From an uncultured Bacteroides sp. (lineage in GTDB: Bacteria > Bacteroidota > Bacteroidia > Bacteroidales > UBA932): 38,143 nt of DNA. Under the pieces are notes generated by a model. That model did not search any database, was not told where the DNA came from, and saw only the letters and a program-made list of their open reading frames with translations. The DNA lies in NCBI GenBank assembly GCA_900546925.1, contig UREV01000022.1, positions 1-38,143 on the forward strand. The letters are read 5' to 3'. A program made the position numbers and the translations under genes. Within the stretch, counting starts at the first letter, position 1. Each line of letters starts with the position of its first letter. Positions 32,231-38,143 of this stretch are shown piece after piece.

Positions 32231-34675
32231 TTATCTCAATGTCGCACCGAACGAATTCTCATATGTAGCAAGAAGACGGGACATCGCCTTTTCCACTTCG
32301 ACGTCTGTCAATGTCTTCTCAGGGTCCTGCAACACGAAGTTAAGCGCGTACTGCTTCTTTCCCTCAGGAATCTTGTCGCCCCTGTACACATCGAAGAGGG
32401 TCACCTGCTTAAGAATCTTCTTGACAGACTTGTGCGCTGCTCTTGAAAGGTCCGCATATGAAACTGACTCGTCTATAAGAAGCGCAAGGTCACGTCTGAC
32501 CTCCGGGAACTTAGGCATTTCCTGGAATTTCACCTTCACTCTCGCGATGAGTTTGAGGAGCACCTGCCAGGTGATTTCCGCCGCAAATACCGGCTGTCGC
32601 ACGTCGAATTTTTTGGCCAATGCCGGAGAAACGGTTCCGATGGTCGCAAATACTTCATGTGTTCCAGGAAGCTTATAAACAATACCTTCGCTGAAAATAT
32701 CTGAAGGAGCCGCCTCGGTCTCCATAGTGTAAAGGTCTATAGCATAACGTCTGCAGAGCTGCTCGAAATAACCCTTCAACTGATAGTAACTTCCTTTCTG
32801 CTCTCCAAGACGCCATGACTTGGCAGTAGGTCCGGAAATGAACAGAGTAAAGCACTGGTGCTCCTCATAAGATGCGAGAGTCTTACCATCAGTTCCCGGA
32901 ATATGCTGATATACAGAGCCATACTCGAACATTCTGAGAGAATTGATCTGACGGTTGGCATTATAAGCCACAACCTCAAGACCATTCAGGATCAATGTCT
33001 GTCTCATGACGTTAAGGTCAGAGCTGAGAGGGTTCACGATTCTCACGCATTTCTCCTCAGGGAATGTAGTAAGTCCCGTATAATAAGCACTCTTGGTAAG
33101 AGAGTTGTTCATGGTCTCCACGAAACCGTCTGCCACGAGGAAGTTCGAAATGTAATTTCTGGTAGCCTCCGGATCAGGATCAGGAGTAGTTCCGACAGAC
33201 ATCTTCATATTCTGCGGAATCTCGATATTGTTATAACTGTAGATACGGAGAATCTCCTCTACAACATCGCACTCACGATAAACATCGATCATGTATGAAG
33301 GAGCCGCCACCTTCGCGCCGCCTTCCCTCTTCTCGACAAATTCGTACGCGAGATTCGTCAGGATTTTCTCTATGACTTCGTGACCTATTTTCTTGCCAAT
33401 GAAATTTTCGATCCTGTTATAGTCCAGGTCAATGATTTTCTTTTCTATCGGCTTCGGATAGGAAATCTGCGTCTTGCCCTCGATATGTCCACCGGCAACT
33501 TCCAGAATAAGGAGAGCCGCTCTCTTGGCTGCAAACGGAATGATACCGGGATCTGCACCTCTTTCATAACGGAACGATGCATCTGTCTGAATACCCTGAG
33601 TCTTGGATGTCTTCCTTACTGAACCCGGATCGAAATATGCACTTTCCACGAAAACATTTACTGTAGAATCGGTTACGCCTGATTTCTCTCCGCCGAATAC
33701 ACCTGCGATGCACATCGGGCCATCAGCATTGGCAATAACCATATCATGGCTGTGGAGCGTGTGCTCGGCACCATCGAGGGTGACGATCTTCTCTCCTTCA
33801 GCGGCACGGCGCACGATTACTTTTCCTCCGGTGATCTGGTCAGCATCGAAGGTGTGCAACGGCTGGCCGACCTCGAAGAGGACGAAGTTGGAGATGTCCA
33901 CAATATTGTTCACAGGGTGAAGTCCGATAGCGAAAAGCTTCTTCTGGAGCCATTCCGGAGACGGACCCACTTTCACGTCCTTAATGGTAATTCCTTCATA
34001 CTCAGGAGCTCCGTCAGTATCCAAAACTTCTACAGGGATAGCACCTTCGCCCTCTCCTTCCTTGAATGCTGAAACATCAGGATAAGAGAATTTGCAAGGG
34101 ATATCATTCAGTCGGAGATAAGCATACAAGTCTCTGGCCACACCGATATGTGAAGCGGCGTCCACTCTGTTGGCTGTGATTTCATATTCGATTACAGCAT
34201 CAGATTTGAGATGGAGATACTCCTTGGCCGTAGTTCCTGGAACAGCATCGGCAGGAAGAACCTTGATACCGTCATGGCTGGTTCCGATACCAAGTTCGTC
34301 TTCGGCGCAAATCATACCGAATGATTCCACACCGCGGATCTTGGATTTCTTTATCTTGAAATCTCCAGGGAGAACAGCACCGAGTCTTGCGAAAAGGACT
34401 TTCTGGCCGGCAGCCACGTTAGGAGCGCCACAAACCACTGTCAGGAGTTCACCTGTTCCGTCATTCACTTTAGTAATATGGAGATGATCTGAATTAGGAT
34501 GCGACTCGCATTCTACAACCTCTGCCACAACCACTCCGGCCAATCCGCCGGGAATCTCTTCTTCCTCTGAAACTGAATCCACCTCGATTCCGATGGATGT
34601 CATCGCTTCAGCCACTTGCTGCGGCGTAAGGTCGCACTCAAGATAATCTTTTAGCCAGCTATACGAAAGTTTCAT
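32231..34675 (-). CDS. pheT: phenylalanyl-tRNA synthetase beta subunit
   Basis: An 814-residue beta subunit of the (alpha-beta)2 synthetase that charges tRNA-Phe. Seen: the tRNA-binding EMAP-like domain (VVVAEVVECESHPNSDHLHI, about 46-65), the B3/B4 editing domain, the B5 domain, the catalytic-like domain, and the C-terminal ferredoxin-fold anticodon-binding domain (PKFPEVRRDLALLIDESVSY, and the last ~90 residues). Length is typical. It follows ftsY by 22 bases. The alpha subunit gene pheS is not in the window. Confidence 0.98.
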   Translation of the reverse strand: MKLSYSWLKDYLECDLTPQQVAEAMTSIGIEVDSVSEEEEIPGGLAGVVVAEVVECESHPNSDHLHITKVNDGTGELLTVVCGAPNVAAGQKVLFARLGAVLPGDFKIKKSKIRGVESFGMICAEDELGIGTSHDGIKVLPADAVPGTTAKEYLHLKSDAVIEYEITANRVDAASHIGVARDLYAYLRLNDIPCKFSYPDVSAFKEGEGEGAIPVEVLDTDGAPEYEGITIKDVKVGPSPEWLQKKLFAIGLHPVNNIVDISNFVLFEVGQPLHTFDADQITGGKVIVRRAAEGEKIVTLDGAEHTLHSHDMVIANADGPMCIAGVFGGEKSGVTDSTVNVFVESAYFDPGSVRKTSKTQGIQTDASFRYERGADPGIIPFAAKRAALLILEVAGGHIEGKTQISYPKPIEKKIIDLDYNRIENFIGKKIGHEVIEKILTNLAYEFVEKREGGAKVAAPSYMIDVYRECDVVEEILRIYSYNNIEIPQNMKMSVGTTPDPDPEATRNYISNFLVADGFVETMNNSLTKSAYYTGLTTFPEEKCVRIVNPLSSDLNVMRQTLILNGLEVVAYNANRQINSLRMFEYGSVYQHIPGTDGKTLASYEEHQCFTLFISGPTAKSWRLGEQKGSYYQLKGYFEQLCRRYAIDLYTMETEAAPSDIFSEGIVYKLPGTHEVFATIGTVSPALAKKFDVRQPVFAAEITWQVLLKLIARVKVKFQEMPKFPEVRRDLALLIDESVSYADLSRAAHKSVKKILKQVTLFDVYRGDKIPEGKKQYALNFVLQDPEKTLTDVEVEKAMSRLLATYENSFGATLR

Positions 34676-34697
34676 ATTTATATTTTGTTAATTTCGA

Positions 34698-35639
34698 TTA
34701 CTTTTCAATATCCTCAGGGTTAAAGAGTGAGGAAACAAACTCTTTCTTGTCGAACACTTTAAGGTCATCTATGCCCTCTCCGATTCCTATGAACTTGATA
34801 GGAATCTGCAGCTGGTCCACGATTCCGATAACCACGCCTCCCTTGGCAGATCCGTCCAATTTGGTGACGGCCAATGAAGTGACGTCAGTCGCTTTGGAGA
34901 ATTCCTGAGCCTGATGATAAGCATTCTGTCCGGTGGAGCCATCCAGAACAAGCATCACCTCGTGAGGAGCATCCGGAATGACTTTCCTGATGACATTCCT
35001 GATCTTGGTAAGCTCGTTCATCAGGTTCACCCTGTTATGAAGACGACCTGCGGTATCGATAATCACCACGTCAGCACCTTTTGCTACTGCAGAAGAAACA
35101 GAATCGTATGCAACGGAAGCAGGGTCAGAACCCATCTCCTGTTTTACGATAGCCACACCTGCACGGTCAGCCCAGATCTGAAGCTGTTCTACGGCTGCTG
35201 CCCTAAAAGTGTCGGCTGCACCCAGAACCACATTCTTTCCTTCCGCTTTCAGACGTGAAGCAAGCTTGCCGATCGTAGTGGTTTTACCCACACCATTCAC
35301 TCCTACAACGAGAATCACAAGCGGTTTCTTGGAAAAATCGAAAGGCAATGAACCATTGGCTACCTGAGAAGAATCTCCCACCTCCAGCAGACTGGCTATC
35401 TCCTCCCTGAGCATTCCGACAAGCTCGTCCATCGACATATACTTGTCCTTTCCCACACGCTCTTCGAGACGGTCAATGATTTCAAGTGTGGTATCCACAC
35501 CCATATCTGAAGAAATGAGAGCCTCTTCAATAGCATCCAGAACCGAATCATCGACCTTGGATTTGCCGACGATTGCCCTTGAAAGCCTTTTGAAAAAGCC
35601 TTCATTAGTCTTTTTCACTCCTTTATCGAAAATACCCAT
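34698..35639 (-). CDS. ftsY: signal recognition particle receptor FtsY
   Basis: A 313-residue SRP GTPase that docks the ribosome-bound signal recognition particle at the inner membrane. The N-terminal helical NG region includes VDDSVLDAIEEALISSDMGV. The G domain has the P-loop GVNGVGKTTT (113-122), ADTFRAAAVEQLQ, VIIDTAGRLHN, and TKLDGSAKGGVVIGI. It lacks the long acidic A domain of E. coli FtsY, as in many Bacteroidetes. It starts the ftsY-pheT-DUF4296-amidohydrolase-radical SAM-deoC operon, with its own promoter and a terminator upstream. Confidence 0.97.
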   Translation of the reverse strand: MGIFDKGVKKTNEGFFKRLSRAIVGKSKVDDSVLDAIEEALISSDMGVDTTLEIIDRLEERVGKDKYMSMDELVGMLREEIASLLEVGDSSQVANGSLPFDFSKKPLVILVVGVNGVGKTTTIGKLASRLKAEGKNVVLGAADTFRAAAVEQLQIWADRAGVAIVKQEMGSDPASVAYDSVSSAVAKGADVVIIDTAGRLHNRVNLMNELTKIRNVIRKVIPDAPHEVMLVLDGSTGQNAYHQAQEFSKATDVTSLAVTKLDGSAKGGVVIGIVDQLQIPIKFIGIGEGIDDLKVFDKKEFVSSLFNPEDIEK

Positions 35640-35662
35640 AAAAACCCATGTAATTATTCACG

Positions 35663-35693
35663 CAAAGATAATGAAAATAAGGGCTAAAACAAA
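35663..35693 (-). promoter_or_regulatory. promoter for the ftsY operon
   Basis: TTTG (35690-35693), 19 bases, then TATCTTTG (35663-35670) on the minus strand, a perfect Bacteroidetes-type match. The -33 box lies in the T-rich tail of the preceding terminator, the same arrangement as at 2781-2845. Confidence 0.8.
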
Positions 35694-35725
35694 AAGGACG
35701 CAGCACGTATTTGCGTACTGCGTCC
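35691..35725 (-). terminator. terminator of the rpmB-rpmG-DUF4295 unit
   Basis: GGACGCAG (35696-35703) pairs with CTGCGTCC (35718-35725), extended by ACG/CGT inside. The minus strand then reads TTTTTGTTTT. It separates the ribosomal protein genes from ftsY. Confidence 0.88.
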
Positions 35726-35746
35726 AACAAAATATTGAGAAATTAA

Positions 35747-35905
35747 TTATTTCTTCTCGAAGAAACTTTTTTCGTTACCAGCCTCAAGGAACTGCTCAAC
35801 GAAAACATAAGCACCAGTCTTAGGAGACTTGTCCATACGGATGCATTTTACGATACTCTTTGCGCCAGCTTTGGCTGCGAAGGTTGCGACTGCTTTCTTT
35901 GCCAT
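35747..35905 (-). CDS. DUF4295 family small protein
   Basis: A 52-residue basic protein, MAKKAVATFAAKAGAKSIVK, then CIRMDKSPKTGAYVFVEQFL and a FFEKK end. This is the Bacteroidetes DUF4295 family, always found between rpmG and ftsY and suspected to be a ribosome-associated protein. Function is unproven. Its start follows the rpmG stop by 16 bases and it is the last gene before the terminator. Confidence 0.88.
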   Translation of the reverse strand: MAKKAVATFAAKAGAKSIVKCIRMDKSPKTGAYVFVEQFLEAGNEKSFFEKK

Positions 35906-35921
35906 AAATCGTTCTCCTTAA

Positions 35922-36110
35922 TTATTTAATCTCACGATGAAGAGTCACCTTATGGAGGTAAGGGTTATACTTCCTACGCTCAAGACGCTCTGTTGTGTTC
36001 TTCTTGTTCTTTGTGGTAATGTACCTTGACATTCCAGGAACACCGCTTTCTTTCTGCTCAGTGCACTCCAGGATGACCTGCACCCTGTTTCCTTTAGCTT
36101 TCTTTGCCAT
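35922..36110 (-). CDS. rpmG: 50S ribosomal protein L33
   Basis: A 62-residue large-subunit protein: MAKKAKGNRVQVILECTEQ, RYITTKNKKNTTERLERRKY and NPYLHKVTLHREIK. It is the cysteine-poor form, lacking the full zinc ribbon. It follows rpmB by 13 bases, the standard rpmB-rpmG order. Confidence 0.97.
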   Translation of the reverse strand: MAKKAKGNRVQVILECTEQKESGVPGMSRYITTKNKKNTTERLERRKYNPYLHKVTLHREIK

Positions 36111-36123
36111 AATTTCCTACTAA

Positions 36124-36366
36124 TTAAACAAGGTTAATAAATCCTTTCTTCTGAGCATCTCTGAGTACATTCTCGATACCATTCTTCTCGATGGTTCTGA
36201 TGCCTTTGCAAGATACCTTAAGTGTGACGAACCTCTGCTCTGACTCAAGCCAGAACTTCTTGTGCTTGAGGTTCAAAGAGAACTCTCTCTTTGTGCGAAG
36301 CTTAGAGTGAGCGACGTTGTTGCCGATCATTCTCTTTCTTCCTGTTACTTGACAAACCTTTGCCAT
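36124..36366 (-). CDS. rpmB: 50S ribosomal protein L28
   Basis: An 80-residue large-subunit protein: MAKVCQVTGRKRMIGNNVAH, then SKLRTKREFSLNLKHKKFW and the C-terminal VSCKGIRTIEKNGIENVL. Length is normal. It leads the rpmB-rpmG-DUF4295 unit. The 85-base gap to lepB holds only near-matches to a promoter (GATATTTG on the minus strand). Confidence 0.97.
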   Translation of the reverse strand: MAKVCQVTGRKRMIGNNVAHSKLRTKREFSLNLKHKKFWLESEQRFVTLKVSCKGIRTIEKNGIENVLRDAQKKGFINLV

Positions 36367-36451
36367 ATTATTTTACTTTTTTAATTTTCTCTAACAAAAT
36401 ATTTTACGCGGGCTGCAAATATCGCGAAAAATTTTCTAGAATCCAAGAAAA

Positions 36452-37801
36452 CTACACAAATTTCAAGAAACGGCGCCACCTGATGTTGGCAGGGAACGAT
36501 TTGTTTCTATCTGTTGAAAGCCAAATCAATGCTGGCCTTCCGACGATGTGGTCTTCCGGGACAAATCCCCAATATCTGGAGTCTAGAGAATTGTGGCGAT
36601 TGTCACCCATCATAAAGTAATAATCCTGCTTGAAAGTATACTCATCGGTCTGAACCCCGTTTATGAGAATCTTGCCGTCCGCTCCGATTTTCAAGTCATT
36701 GTGCTCATATACTCTGATGATTCTCTCATAGAGAGGCAAATTCTCAGAAGTGAGCTTAACTGTGACACCGGCTTCAGGAATCCAAATCGGACCGTAATTG
36801 TCTCGGGTCCAACGGAAACTTTCCTTATAAGGGAACAGCATCAGATACGAATCCGGATAATCCGGCGGATAAACATCGATATCTTCCTGTATATCTGTAA
36901 CATTGGTGCAGGACTCCACCTCCTTGAGCATCTCTGCTGTAAGCGGCATTTCCGGATATCCCGGCAATGTTTCGTCGTACTGAAGTTCGGAAATGTTCAG
37001 TCCGAGCTTTTCAAGCTTTTTCAAATTAATTCGTGTCCCGTCAGTCGTGACTGTATAAGTAGTCTGAATTCCCGGCCATACTGTCTGCGCAAATGAGTTT
37101 ATGTAGACCTGTCCGTTCACAACCGAGAGAGTGTCTCCGGCTACTGCCACGCATCTCTTCACATAGTGATCCTTCTTGTCAGAAGGGCGGACAATGATAG
37201 GTCCATATGACTTTATCGCGTAATCTCTTCCATAGAATCTGCAAACAGAATAGTAATCATCTGCAGGTGCTTTGGTCAAGACAGTATCACCATCAGGAAA
37301 ACCGAATACCACATAGTCACCTCTTTCGACATGCCTGAATCCCTTCAGCCTTCTGTATTTGTTCTGGATAAGCGTCGAATAAGACTCTTTTCCGAAAATC
37401 ACATTATGCGTAAACGGAATGGTCAGCGGTGTCTCCGGTATACGGGGACCGAATGTCAGTTTGCTCACGAAAAGATGATCTCCGGTGAGCAATGAGCTTT
37501 CCATCGATGAGGAAGGAATCTTAAATGCCTGGAAAAAGAAAATATTGATGAATGTCACGAACACGACAGCGAAGATGACTGCATCCAGCCAGTCGAGAAG
37601 TGAATTACGCTTTTCACCTTCCTTGTAGTATTTCTTCCAGAACAACCACTTCACTTTCTTGGTGATGTGATGGTCGAAGATGACAACAAGTCCGAAAAGC
37701 CACCAAAAGTTCCCAAGCCAGATCACCCACAACAGATAGAGGATGGACCAAAAAGTCATCCTGACCCATTTGTTATGGTAGAGATCCTTCCAGAACATCA
37801 T
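36452..37801 (-). CDS. lepB: signal peptidase I
   Basis: A 449-residue inner-membrane protease that cleaves signal peptides of exported proteins. Three hydrophobic segments precede the catalytic part (about 15-45 and 70-90). The Ser-Lys dyad is Ser99 in KIPSSSMESSLL and Lys215 in HYVKRCVAVAGD. The C-terminal box FMMGDNRHNSLDSRYWGFV is present. It is much longer than the E. coli type because of an insertion of over 100 residues before that box, common in Bacteroidetes. ATG at 37801 follows the rplT stop by 4 bases; an in-frame TTG at 37804 is a less likely start. Confidence 0.95.
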   Translation of the reverse strand: MMFWKDLYHNKWVRMTFWSILYLLWVIWLGNFWWLFGLVVIFDHHITKKVKWLFWKKYYKEGEKRNSLLDWLDAVIFAVVFVTFINIFFFQAFKIPSSSMESSLLTGDHLFVSKLTFGPRIPETPLTIPFTHNVIFGKESYSTLIQNKYRRLKGFRHVERGDYVVFGFPDGDTVLTKAPADDYYSVCRFYGRDYAIKSYGPIIVRPSDKKDHYVKRCVAVAGDTLSVVNGQVYINSFAQTVWPGIQTTYTVTTDGTRINLKKLEKLGLNISELQYDETLPGYPEMPLTAEMLKEVESCTNVTDIQEDIDVYPPDYPDSYLMLFPYKESFRWTRDNYGPIWIPEAGVTVKLTSENLPLYERIIRVYEHNDLKIGADGKILINGVQTDEYTFKQDYYFMMGDNRHNSLDSRYWGFVPEDHIVGRPALIWLSTDRNKSFPANIRWRRFLKFV

Positions 37802-37805
37802 CAAC

Positions 37806-38143
37806 CTATTTTACCTGATTGACGATGGCCTCGAAAGCCTTCGGATTATTCATGGCGAGGTCTGCAAGGACTTTGCGGTTAAGACCTACGTTCTGCTTTG
37901 CAAGCTTGCCCATGAACTGAGAGTAAGACATACCATACTGACGTGCAGCAGCATTGATACGCTGAATCCACAATGCGCGGAACTCGCGTTTCTTTGCCTT
38001 ACGGTCACGATAAGCGTAGGTAAGACCTTTCTCGTAGGTGTTCTTGGCTACGGTCCAAACGTTCTTCCTGGAGAGGAAATAGCCGCGTGTTCTCTTAAGA
38101 ATCTTCTTGCGGCGAGCCCTTGAGGCTACTGAATTTACTGATC
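37806..38143 (-). CDS. rplT: 50S ribosomal protein L20 (5' end missing)
   Basis: The visible 112 codons give SVNSVASRARRKKILKRTRG, then YFLSRKNVWTVAKNTYEKGL, IQRINAAARQYGMSYSQF and an end at EAIVNQVK. This is L20, an early assembly protein that binds 23S rRNA. Only about three N-terminal codons are beyond the window edge. It is transcribed into lepB with 4 bases between. Confidence 0.98.
   Translation of the reverse strand, partial: SVNSVASRARRKKILKRTRGYFLSRKNVWTVAKNTYEKGLTYAYRDRKAKKREFRALWIQRINAAARQYGMSYSQFMGKLAKQNVGLNRKVLADLAMNNPKAFEAIVNQVK

Overview
The window looks like a chromosomal segment of a Bacteroidales bacterium. Three things point there. Several genes belong to Bacteroidetes-typical families (DUF4295 in a rpmB-rpmG-DUF4295-ftsY array, DUF4296, DUF3575, FimB/Mfa2-like fimbrial lipoprotein). 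Many gene starts are preceded by the Bacteroidetes promoter -7 box TAnnTTTG, several with a -33 TTTG-like box 19 bases away. Shine-Dalgarno sequences are rare. Genus cannot be told from the sequence alone; base composition is moderate.

Layout. 1-451 is gene-free and repeat-rich: two copies of a ~70-base structured module 321 bases apart, two imperfect 51-base tandem units carrying AAAACGTTTT, and a large imperfect inverted repeat. 452-2742 (minus) is an unrecognised 587-residue protein with two C-terminal membrane segments, coupled to a GNAT acetyltransferase. 2822-4854 (minus) is groES-groEL with terminators. 5073-14571 holds a bacterial alpha-2-macroglobulin lipoprotein and penicillin-binding protein 1C, a known functional pair, here separated by an oppositely oriented GH20 hexosaminidase. 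14596-18877 (minus) has a Gfo/Idh/MocA oxidoreductase and a housekeeping block (typA/bipA, yceD, rpmF, tRNA-Arg-CCT). guaA runs divergently from typA.

20582-23005 is the accessory island. An AAA+ ATPase with a C-terminal PD-(D/E)XK-like domain is tightly bracketed by two near-identical 61-base perfect hairpins. Outside these lie a second pair of palindromic repeats and the wreck of a small secreted protein gene. It looks like a transposon-like or hairpin-associated ATPase/nuclease cassette and is the most interesting part of the window.

23031-28598 carries a D-2-hydroxyacid dehydrogenase, tRNA-Leu-CAG, a surface-protein operon (HELAH metallopeptidase-like lipoprotein, DUF3575, FimB/Mfa2-like) and a secreted histidine phosphatase resembling phytase/MINPP. 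28668-35639 (minus) is a tight housekeeping operon, ftsY-pheT-DUF4296-amidohydrolase-radical SAM-deoC. 35747-38143 (minus) has DUF4295, rpmG, rpmB, lepB and the 3' part of rplT.

Functional themes are cell-envelope biogenesis and defence (alpha-2-macroglobulin, PBP1C, signal peptidase, FtsY), translation (L20, L28, L32, L33, PheT, TypA, YceD, tRNAs) and protein folding (GroESL). All family assignments are from reading motifs in the sequence; no database search was run.
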